The position numbers and the translations under genes were made by a program. A DNA stretch of 5,949 bases from Lachnospiraceae bacterium (GTDB taxonomy: Bacteria; Bacillota_A; Clostridia; Lachnospirales; Lachnospiraceae): contig JAILPG010000316.1 in NCBI GenBank assembly GCA_024699595.1, positions 1 through 5,949 of the forward strand. The letters are read 5' to 3'. Each line of letters begins with the position of its first letter. Position 1 is the stretch's first letter. Below are positions 1-5,427 of this stretch, piece after piece. The notes below the pieces were generated by a model. The model made no database searches. It was not told the DNA's origin and saw only the letters and a program-made list of their open reading frames with translations.

Positions 1-231
1 ATCCTGCAAATATCCAAGCATCTTTCCGTTGCCGCATCCAATATCAAGAATATGAATATCTTCTCCTGTGGGAATATGATTAAGTATCCTGTTTATCTGA
101 GCTATATCGCTGAATCCGTCTTGAGAAAGATCCTGCCCAAAAGCATCTCTGCAAAATGCTGCAAAGGCCTTTGAGCTCTCGGCCATTTTATAGAATTGTT
201 CATATGCGTCATAAAACAAAAGCTCTGTCAC
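1..231 (-). CDS. class I SAM-dependent methyltransferase, N-terminal part (runs off left edge)
   Basis: Seen: an open minus-strand frame of 77 codons with no stop before the window edge. Residues 59-72 read IHILDIGCGNGKML, the glycine-rich motif I that binds S-adenosylmethionine in Rossmann-fold methyltransferases. About 58 residues precede it, beginning VTELLFYDAYEQFYKMAE, an aromatic-rich helical cap typical of small soluble methyltransferases. The start is chosen as GTG at 231-229. It overlaps the TGA of the upstream HD gene in the arrangement GTGA, and a GAGGA motif at 241-245 lies 9 bases ahead of it. Inference: the protein methylates a small molecule, protein or nucleic acid in the cytoplasm; the acceptor cannot be told because the substrate-binding half is outside the window. 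The overlap implies translational coupling to the HD gene. Methyltransferase fold is quite certain, specificity unknown. Confidence 0.87.
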   Translation of the reverse strand, partial: MTELLFYDAYEQFYKMAESSKAFAAFCRDAFGQDLSQDGFSDIAQINRILNHIPTGEDIHILDIGCGNGKMLGYLQD

Positions 232-613
232 ATCCCAAATTCCTCGCACAATTTTTCAAAACGCGCCTGTTCTTTTTCCTTGATCGGCTTGGATAAGTCA
301 TTCATACAATGATGGATCACATCCGCACCCTTAAGCACCTCATCCATAGGGCTGTCCACCGTCAGCTTATCATCGTGGTGATATATAGCGGAACAGATCA
401 TTTCCGTCTCTGCATCATCAGTTAAGCCCAATTTTCCGAGAATTTTCCGAGCTAATTCAGCACCCTTATGTGCATGCCAATACCGGCTTCTTTGATTCTT
501 TCAGCAAGTGCCTCAAAGTACTCATCAATATTTTCTCTGTACAGGTATTCTTCTACTTCCTTTGATATCTCATTTACGGAAAAACTATCACTTACTCTCC
601 GGCCAGTGATCAT
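228..613 (-). pseudogene. HD-domain hydrolase gene interrupted by a -1 frameshift
   Basis: Seen: two overlapping minus-strand frames make up one protein. The first, from ATG at 613-611 to a TAG at 452-454, gives about 42 sensible residues ending in ALAERIKE and then a nonsense tail. The second, open from 500 to a TGA at 228-230, contains RYWHAHKGAELARKI, then AIYHHDDK, then LKGADVIHH. These fit the metal-binding H...HD...D pattern of HD-superfamily phosphohydrolases. Adding one A to the GAAGCC stretch at 485-490 makes GAA AGC and joins the frames as KESRYWHAHKG, giving an intact protein of about 128 residues. HD proteins of this size usually hydrolyse phosphate esters or nucleotides; no substrate is evident here. 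The start is uncertain: the ATG at 613 overlaps the end of the upstream gene by 26 bases and has only a weak purine-rich site, and another ATG exists at 673. A sequencing or assembly error is a real alternative to a true pseudogene. Confidence 0.78.
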
Positions 614-2798
614 ATATCCGGTTGTTAACTTTCTTTTCTTCCTTTGAAAGCTTCTCACAGCCTTCGATATCATATGCGCCGAAAGTGTCCTTTAAACGGG
701 ACGCAGGATCAAGCTCCACATAGGTTACCCAGGGCAGCCAGTGATGAAGCGTTCTGAGTTCCTGGCCTGAAAGGCTGCATCCTTCAAAGGAAAGCCCCTT
801 ATATGCATATCCGAAATCACCGTATACATCATTTGCATTTCTGGAATTATTGTGAATGAATTCCGCATAGTCCCTGTAGTGTTCATCATCAGTGATGACA
901 TAGATCCGGTAATATATGTAGGCGCAGGCAGCCATATACATATCTCCGCCGCCACCGCCTATCATGACCGGACTTAACCCGCTTATCGAACGGTGTCCCG
1001 ACGGACAGCTCTCAGTATCACAATATACCGGGAATCTCCAGGAATATGTCCAGGTCTCCGTATAATCGGCGGCTCCAAGCAGAGCCTCAAGCCATTTCTC
1101 CTCACCTGTCAGATCGTAGAGAGACAGGAATCCGAACATTGCATATATGCCCGATTCATTATCCATTATGTCCATATTGTCACAGGTAGAGCCTCTGTAT
1201 TCCATCTTTTTGAATGTATTGTCATAGGACCACTCGCCGGCTTTCAGTGCGGCTTCCTTATATTTTTCCCTGCCCGTTACCAGATACAGCTGCACGAAGA
1301 ATCTCACTATGCTGACTGTATTTGCCTTTGAATCCATCCTGCACCTTCCGTCTTCATTATAAGCACGGTAAAAAGAGCCGTCCTCATTCTGCAGATCAAG
1401 GAAAAATCCTGCTGCCCTTTCACAGAAAGCAAGCCAGTCCGGATGTGCATCACCATTATCCTTAGTGAGTACATAGGCATCCAGAATGTTTTCAAGGCCG
1501 TCTGCTGACATCCTGAGCCAGATCGGATACGGCTCAAAGTCCCTGTTTACAGGGCTGTAGCATCCCATGGGCGCTCCAAGTTCATTAGCACCGTTCTTAA
1601 CCCAGAAGCGGAGCATATTCTGTCCCTTTTCAAAAGCTTCCGCATCATTTTCCCTGAGGCCGTATACCATCAGCTGATAACCGATCCCGGGCTGCTGCCC
1701 GACGAAGCCGAACTGCATCGAGATACTGTCTACATCCATATCGGGAAGAAAAGAGGAAAAAGGTACGCCCCAGACTCCACCGCCGTAATCCTTCACAAGC
1801 GCCTTTATGGCCTTTATATTATTCTCATATTGAAGCCTCTGATCCACCAAAAACAGATCATCTCTCAATCTGTCATAAACAGACCGCCACGCCCACCGCA
1901 TCATAGGATAGAAGTCATCAAAGCACTCAAAATCAAGCTTCACCTCATAGTGATCGCTAAAGCCTTCCTCCATGGGATGCAGCACCCTGTCAAAAGACTT
2001 TGTCTTCATCATATAGTCAATATTGTATACCGCCTGTTTATAGCCTGTCTGTCCGTCCGAGCCCGGATATACATAATCTATGCTCAGTCCGTCGCTTACG
2101 GCACCCGTTTCCTTTCTCACGGGGAAACCATAATACAGATAATTGATCGTGCGGTTCTCGGGATCTGACAGCCCGACAGAACCCGCCGTCCAGTCCCGGT
2201 CTATGACCTGTGTAAAATGATACTTCTGTCTCGAAGGAAGGCTCACATCAGCGCTGTTTCTCGAAAACATGACAGTCTCGCCTGATCTTTTATCCATTGT
2301 CGCAAACAGCGGCAACGTAAGGGCCGTCTCCATCCGCCAGAAGTATTCACAGTCGGGATCGTAACCGATCACACTCTCACAGGCATATTCATTGTCTCTG
2401 TACCATACGGACGGTGCAAAGCACGAAAGATCACGGACAGTGTCCGCTGAGGAAATGACAAACGAGAGCTTTGATGCAAACCCAAGATCGTCCTTTCCCT
2501 TTGCAATGACAGTCACTCTTCTTGATATGGTAAATCCCGGTGAAACGGCCTCATACAAATCTTCGAAGCAAAGTCTCGATCCGCCGGGAGTCTCAAGGAT
2601 GCCGCCTGCAAGGACAGCTCCGCTTTCTGTGATCTCAGCCTTTTCATAGGTGCGGTCAAAAAATTCCGTCACGGCCATCTCCGTTTTCACAAACACATAT
2701 ATCGGCCATTTATTGTAATAGAGGACGGCCCCCTTCTTAATTATCTCCACTCCGCCATCGGTAAAATGCAGTTCGTATTCTCCTGAATTGATCTTCAT
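588..2798 (-). CDS. putative six-hairpin (alpha/alpha)6-toroid carbohydrate-active protein, cytoplasmic
   Basis: Seen: 736 residues with no signal peptide or membrane segment. Residues 1-285 are beta-rich and look like an N-terminal sandwich. Residues about 295-700 are helical and aromatic-rich. Three similar helical hairpin motifs recur: LYLVTGREKYKEAALKAGEW (504-523), LYDLTGEEKWLEALLGAADY (560-579) and IYVITDDEHYRDYAEFI (632-648). FFLDLQNEDGSFY (465-477) and the Gly-rich IGGGGGDMY (613-621) also fit toroid glycosidases and related lyases or epimerases. Acidic candidates for catalysis include the DNMDIMDNESG stretch (540-550) and D619, but I cannot assign the catalytic pair or a CAZy family. 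Inference: it acts inside the cell on imported oligosaccharides. The ATG at 2798 has GAGGAT at 2807-2812 with 8-base spacing. It is first of a three-gene unit, its 3' end overlapping the next start. Toroid fold is likely; function is open and a non-enzymatic role cannot be excluded. Confidence 0.72.
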   Translation of the reverse strand: MKINSGEYELHFTDGGVEIIKKGAVLYYNKWPIYVFVKTEMAVTEFFDRTYEKAEITESGAVLAGGILETPGGSRLCFEDLYEAVSPGFTISRRVTVIAKGKDDLGFASKLSFVISSADTVRDLSCFAPSVWYRDNEYACESVIGYDPDCEYFWRMETALTLPLFATMDKRSGETVMFSRNSADVSLPSRQKYHFTQVIDRDWTAGSVGLSDPENRTINYLYYGFPVRKETGAVSDGLSIDYVYPGSDGQTGYKQAVYNIDYMMKTKSFDRVLHPMEEGFSDHYEVKLDFECFDDFYPMMRWAWRSVYDRLRDDLFLVDQRLQYENNIKAIKALVKDYGGGVWGVPFSSFLPDMDVDSISMQFGFVGQQPGIGYQLMVYGLRENDAEAFEKGQNMLRFWVKNGANELGAPMGCYSPVNRDFEPYPIWLRMSADGLENILDAYVLTKDNGDAHPDWLAFCERAAGFFLDLQNEDGSFYRAYNEDGRCRMDSKANTVSIVRFFVQLYLVTGREKYKEAALKAGEWSYDNTFKKMEYRGSTCDNMDIMDNESGIYAMFGFLSLYDLTGEEKWLEALLGAADYTETWTYSWRFPVYCDTESCPSGHRSISGLSPVMIGGGGGDMYMAACAYIYYRIYVITDDEHYRDYAEFIHNNSRNANDVYGDFGYAYKGLSFEGCSLSGQELRTLHHWLPWVTYVELDPASRLKDTFGAYDIEGCEKLSKEEKKVNNRIYDHWPESK

Positions 2799-2842
2799 AA
2801 GTAAATATCCTCGTATACGGTGAAAATTACGGTGATGATCAT
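2795..2842 (-). other. possible 15-codon leader ORF overlapping the toroid gene start
   Basis: A short minus-strand frame from ATG at 2842-2840 encodes MIITVIFTVYEDIYL and ends in a TGA that overlaps the start of the 736-residue gene as ATGA. The overlap is the arrangement used in translational coupling, but no good ribosome binding site precedes this ATG and so short a frame can easily arise by chance. Entered as a possibility only. Confidence 0.15.
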
Positions 2843-2852
2843 GACTATGTTA

Positions 2853-2876
2853 TGTAAACCACATGTTTTGTCTACA
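2853..2876. promoter_or_regulatory. imperfect inverted repeat, candidate operator of the toroid-gene operon
   Basis: On the plus strand TGTAAAC (2853-2859) and GTCTACA (2870-2876) form a dyad with 6 of 7 positions matching, arm centres 17 bases apart. It lies just downstream of the extended -10 at 2888-2896 and about 55 bases ahead of the start codon, a position where a repressor could block transcription. It also overlaps a second, weaker promoter candidate on the minus strand (TAGACA at 2869-2874, 16-base spacer, TAACAT at 2847-2852). The protein that would bind is not in the window. It does not match the catabolite-response element consensus. Confidence 0.3.
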
Positions 2877-2887
2877 TCGCTGTTCTT

Positions 2888-2896
2888 AGTATAACA
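2888..2896 (-). promoter_or_regulatory. extended -10 promoter for the toroid/HD/methyltransferase operon
   Basis: The minus strand reads TGTTATACT: a TG dinucleotide one base ahead of TATACT, which matches the TATAAT hexamer at 5 of 6 positions. No convincing -35 hexamer lies 16-18 bases upstream, which is tolerated in extended -10 promoters. It sits between the terminator of the upstream gene (2940-2981) and the start at 2798, where a new promoter is expected. A start near 2881 would give a leader of about 80 nt. Confidence 0.45.
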
Positions 2897-2939
2897 ATTC
2901 TTATTTACACGGATATAGAAAAAAGCTCTATATTTTTCG

Positions 2940-2981
2940 GTTAAGAAAAGCCACCCGCTCTTTTTTAAGAGAGGTGGCTTT
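2940..2981 (-). terminator. Rho-independent terminator of the Ig-like surface protein gene
   Basis: AAAGCCACC (2947-2955) pairs with GGTGGCTTT (2973-2981). Inside, CTCTT (2958-2962) pairs with AAGAG (2967-2971) around a TTTT loop, separated by a small CG/A internal loop. In the minus-strand transcript the stem is followed by UUUUCUUAA, an adequate U tract. It starts 33 bases after the stop at 3015. The plus-strand tail is only TTTG, so activity in that direction should be weak. Confidence 0.88.
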
Positions 2982-3014
2982 GATCGCTTAGGAAAACCCG
3001 GATATGACAACTAT

Positions 3015-5084
3015 TCAGTTAAGCACCGTTTCCCTGCTTACAAGCAGCTTTTTTACAAATGATCTGTATCTGTTTTCATCTTTGATGACGGCCTTTACAT
3101 ATGCCCCTTCAAGCAGGGTGACAAAGACTATCCCGAATACGACCTTCAAAGGGCACATGTCATATACCTGAGACGATACCCTGCAGGTCCATGAATCCTC
3201 CTTATAATACAGAAGCGAGATCCCGGCAATGCCGTATTTCTTGCTGCCCTTTTCATCTTCTTCCTTCTCATACAGAAAGATGACTGAGAAGAATAGAATA
3301 AACAGAAGCAGTGCAAGAAGCAGCAGCCCTCCTGCTATCAGAAGTGCAAGCTCAAGCGGTGACAGTCCCTTTTTTCTCTCCGTTTCTGTGCCGTCCCCTA
3401 TCACCACCGGAGGCTTTTTTACGCTGAGAACGGCCTGTTCATGGCTTTCTTCCTCTTTTGGCCCCGCTTCGTCGATGATACTTGTATGTATCATGTATCC
3501 GCCTTCATCTTCGGAAATATTGCTCTCTTCCGTGGATACCGTATCTTCCTCATCCGTCTGTTCTTTTTTGTCCTTTGAGCCGGAGGTCCCCTTTCCCTGG
3601 GTATCGTTCTTAATCTCCGGGGTTATCGCAATCACCGGATCTTTACTGACCGTTACTGTAGGAGAAACGGCGGGCGAAGTTGTTGGAGAAGTAGTGGTTG
3701 TGCCGCCGGGTCCGCCGTTATTCTGCTGCGAACCTGCATTCCCGTTTCCTCCTGAGTTTCCGCCCCCGTTTCCTCCCGAAGGCTGTGATGTCTGGGTATC
3801 CTTTATATTGGATACCGTGCAGTCGGTCTCGCAGATGTTTCCTGCCCTGTCTCTTACTTTTATCGCATAAGTCCCGTTTTTTGAAACGGTAAAGCTGCTC
3901 TCCTTATGCCAGGATCCGTTATAGTAATATGGCTCATCGGGAAGTCCCGATCCTGTATCCGATGCGCTTATCGATACCACAACATTTGCTGCCTTTTCAG
4001 AAGCGGGATTTTTTGATACCGATACTGCAGGAGGCTGCCTGTCTATATTGGATGTGGTGATCTCCTGTCTTGCGGTATTTCCCGCCGCATCCCGTACGGC
4101 CACATGTATGCTTCCGTTGCCCGCCTGTTCATATCGGTTTGATGAAGTCCATGTATTTCCTCCGTCATAGGAATAAGGCTTATCCGGAAGCCCCGAATCG
4201 GCATCATCGGCCGCAACCGTATATGTAACGCTTCCGGCCGTATATCCGTCCTTATCCGCCGATACGCTTATTACGGGAGGTGTTGCATCATTTACCGTAA
4301 GAGAAGCCTGTGATGATTCGATCGTGGCTCCGTTACCTCCCGTCACGACACATCTGTATCCGGTACCGTTAAGTGATGTTCTAAGTCCCACTATGCTCAG
4401 TGTTTTCGAAGCTGTCCCCGAAAACACACAGCCTCCCTGTACCGTGCCATCGTTTAGATCCGCGTAGCTTCCCCCCGATGCGATCTGCCATCTGTATGAG
4501 GCTGCATTTACTGCCTCCACGGTAAACGAAGCACTCCCGTCAGTCACTGCCGAAACGGACTGTGGCTGTGAGATTATCTGCGGCCCCGTAGTACCATAGC
4601 CTGTAAGCTCGGTACTTATCTCACTTAAGTATGTTCTTCCGTAACCGCAGCCTCTGCCTGTGGCGGTACCGTCACCCATACATTTTTCTTCCGCGTAACC
4701 CTGTTGGCTCGTAACCGTCACGGTATACTGATGGGTTGGATCAAGGACAATACCGGCATCCGAATCATATACCGACTCACATCCCGTAGTCTCATCTCTT
4801 ACCGTTAATGACGCCGTACCCGGTGGTATATAGCCTCTTACTATCGATGTATAGGCATACAGTCCGTTGCAGTAAGGACACGTGTATTCCACATCACCTT
4901 CCTTACCCCTGTGTATCTTAAACGACAGGCTGTCACAACCTGCAGGCAGGGATATGTTTGTAAATCTCCCGGTCCTGTAAAATACCTGTTCACTGCAGAA
5001 CACTTTGCTTGCAGTGATCTTCGAAAATACCAGCGGCAGAAATACAGATACCGCCACTGCGATGATCCTTATTCTCTTTTTCAT
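3015..5084 (-). CDS. Ig-like repeat surface protein with one C-terminal transmembrane helix and cytoplasmic tail
   Basis: Seen: 689 residues. 1-25 form a signal peptide (MKKRIRII, hydrophobic core, likely cut after ITA). 26-165 are Cys-rich (C30, C50, a CPYC pair at 69-72, C101, C135, C146). 168-265 resemble a bacterial Ig-like domain, starting PQIISQPQSVSAV and ending YRCVVTGG...ASLTV. 268-348 and 350-427 are tandem Ig-like repeats. 430-480 is a Gly/Asn then Thr/Ser/Pro stalk, and 500-570 is charged. 577-605 is a Leu-rich membrane helix, followed by 84 cytoplasmic residues rich in Lys and Glu. No LPXTG motif is present, so sortase anchoring is unlikely. Inference: a type I membrane protein that displays Ig-like modules outside the cell for adhesion or wall contact; ligand unknown. 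The ATG at 5084 has a very strong GGAGGAGG site at 5087-5094. It is apparently a single-gene transcription unit, with its own promoter (5259-5288) and terminator (2940-2981). Confidence 0.88.
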   Translation of the reverse strand: MKKRIRIIAVAVSVFLPLVFSKITASKVFCSEQVFYRTGRFTNISLPAGCDSLSFKIHRGKEGDVEYTCPYCNGLYAYTSIVRGYIPPGTASLTVRDETTGCESVYDSDAGIVLDPTHQYTVTVTSQQGYAEEKCMGDGTATGRGCGYGRTYLSEISTELTGYGTTGPQIISQPQSVSAVTDGSASFTVEAVNAASYRWQIASGGSYADLNDGTVQGGCVFSGTASKTLSIVGLRTSLNGTGYRCVVTGGNGATIESSQASLTVNDATPPVISVSADKDGYTAGSVTYTVAADDADSGLPDKPYSYDGGNTWTSSNRYEQAGNGSIHVAVRDAAGNTARQEITTSNIDRQPPAVSVSKNPASEKAANVVVSISASDTGSGLPDEPYYYNGSWHKESSFTVSKNGTYAIKVRDRAGNICETDCTVSNIKDTQTSQPSGGNGGGNSGGNGNAGSQQNNGGPGGTTTTSPTTSPAVSPTVTVSKDPVIAITPEIKNDTQGKGTSGSKDKKEQTDEEDTVSTEESNISEDEGGYMIHTSIIDEAGPKEEESHEQAVLSVKKPPVVIGDGTETERKKGLSPLELALLIAGGLLLLALLLFILFFSVIFLYEKEEDEKGSKKYGIAGISLLYYKEDSWTCRVSSQVYDMCPLKVVFGIVFVTLLEGAYVKAVIKDENRYRSFVKKLLVSRETVLN
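3804..4283 (-). repeat. two tandem Ig-like protein repeats within the surface protein gene
   Basis: Residues 268-348 and 350-427 of the surface protein share the order: TPPVISVS / QPPAVSVS at the start, then DSGLPDKPYSYDGG / GSGLPDEPYYYNG in the middle, then VAVRDAAGNT / IKVRDRAGNI, ending TTSNI / CTVSNI. Period is about 80 residues (about 240 bases). The copies are diverged at protein level, which argues against recent duplication. The V-RD-AGN motif is common in Ig-like repeats of Gram-positive surface proteins. The second copy gains two cysteines (C418, C422) that the first lacks. Confidence 0.8.
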
Positions 5085-5147
5085 TTCCTCCTCCGTTTTC
5101 TTATTCTTCTGTGGATTTCACATCGTATCCCCGAACTTGTAAGAAGT

Positions 5148-5169
5148 GGTGATCCTCCCATGGATCACC
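5148..5169. promoter_or_regulatory. perfect 8-bp inverted repeat in the surface-protein leader
   Basis: GGTGATCC (5148-5155) and GGATCACC (5162-5169) are exact complements around a six-base loop. In the minus-strand transcript this is a stable hairpin about 64 nt ahead of the start codon, with no U tract after it, so it is not a plain terminator for that strand. As DNA it could instead be a dimeric repressor site. Both readings are inferred from symmetry and position only. Confidence 0.55.
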
Positions 5170-5258
5170 TTTGGGATAACCTGATATGCTTATACGCCCA
5201 TTTAATGACCGGACCGTCTCCCGGGCTTAAGAGGTCCGTAAATATGTGTTTTAAGTGA

Positions 5259-5288
5259 AATATAAACCCCGCTTATACGGGGTGTCAA
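5259..5288 (-). promoter_or_regulatory. sigma-A-type promoter of the surface protein gene
   Basis: The minus strand has TTGACA (5283-5288, perfect -35), an 18-base spacer (5265-5282) and TATATT (5259-5264, 5 of 6 to consensus). AT-rich sequence at 5303-5324 lies upstream and could act as an UP element. Transcription would start near 5252, giving a leader of about 165 nt. A 17-base spacing to TTATAT is possible but a poorer match. Confidence 0.72.
5266..5283. promoter_or_regulatory. palindrome filling the promoter spacer, candidate operator
   Basis: ACCCCG (5266-5271) and CGGGGT (5278-5283) are exact complements around CTTATA. The dyad sits almost exactly between the -35 and -10 hexamers and touches the first base pair of the -35. 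A protein bound there would compete with, or reshape, RNA polymerase binding. MerR-family activators bind dyads in this position, but normally with spacers of 19-20 bases, so a repressor is the simpler guess. No regulator gene is in the window. Confidence 0.45.
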
Positions 5289-5303
5289 CGGTTTTTAAAC
5301 CGT
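5288..5303. repeat. small perfect inverted repeat next to the -35 box
   Basis: ACGGTTT (5288-5294) and AAACCGT (5297-5303) are exact complements around two bases. It abuts the -35 hexamer and creates a second minus-strand TTGAC (5302-5306), giving two TTGAC copies 18 bases apart. It may be an upstream activator or repressor site, or incidental AT-rich symmetry. Confidence 0.35.
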
Positions 5304-5314
5304 CAATTTTCATG

Positions 5315-5348
5315 AAAAAATAAAGAAGGACCACTCTCCGTATCCTTC
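5315..5348 (-). terminator. Rho-independent terminator of the beta-propeller-like gene
   Basis: On the minus strand GAAGGA (5343-5348) pairs with TCCTTC (5325-5330) across a 12-base loop and is followed directly by TTTATTTTTT (5315-5324). The stem is short, but the U tract is strong and the position, 80 bases after the stop at 5428, is right. Confidence 0.68.
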
Positions 5349-5427
5349 AGTAAATGAAAGATATCGGGTGTGATCCTTGAAAGCCGCGCAGCTTATGAAA
5401 AAAGGCTTTGGTGATTATGCACAAAAT

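Larger units (their letters stand above)
5085..5427. other. 343-base intergenic region with terminator, promoter and structured leader
   Basis: No coding frame is convincing here on either strand. From high to low coordinates on the minus strand it holds a terminator for the beta-propeller gene (5315-5348), a small perfect inverted repeat (5288-5303), the promoter of the surface protein (5259-5288), a leader of about 165 nt with a strong inverted repeat (5148-5169), and the GGAGGAGG ribosome binding site (5087-5094). A nine-base sequence GCTTATACG occurs twice, at 5188-5196 in the leader and at 5271-5279 inside the promoter spacer. I do not recognise a known riboswitch consensus in the leader. 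Confidence 0.7.

Noticed and set aside
452..500. Programmed -1 frameshifting in the HD gene
   Set aside because: No X-XXY-YYZ slippery heptamer or following hairpin is visible in the overlap of the two frames; a one-base loss explains it more simply.
2795..3010. A 71-codon minus-strand frame between the surface protein and the toroid gene
   Set aside because: It runs through the terminator hairpin at 2940-2981 and the promoter, has no ribosome binding site and resembles no protein family.
3000..3400. LPXTG sortase signal at the C-terminus of the surface protein
   Set aside because: No LPXTG-like motif precedes the membrane helix, and the tail after the helix is far too long for a sorting signal.
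3229..3870. A 213-codon plus-strand frame rich in Ser, Pro and Phe
   Set aside because: It lies antisense to the low-complexity stalk, charged region and membrane helix of the surface protein; its composition is a mirror of that gene.
5148..5176. An RNA pseudoknot in the surface-protein leader (UCCCA at 5172-5176 pairing with the hairpin loop UGGGA)
   Set aside because: The complementarity is real, but no bases would be left to cross the five-pair stem, so both helices could not form in full at once.
5165..5258. A known riboswitch (c-di-GMP, guanidine or SAM class) in the surface-protein leader
   Set aside because: I could not match the conserved cores of these classes; two ACGG sequences are present but are not in hairpin loops as guanidine-II would need.
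5380..5409. AAAGCC / GGCTTT inverted repeat as a second terminator for the beta-propeller gene
   Set aside because: The T run lies in the loop, not after the stem, so it cannot work as a Rho-independent terminator on the minus strand.
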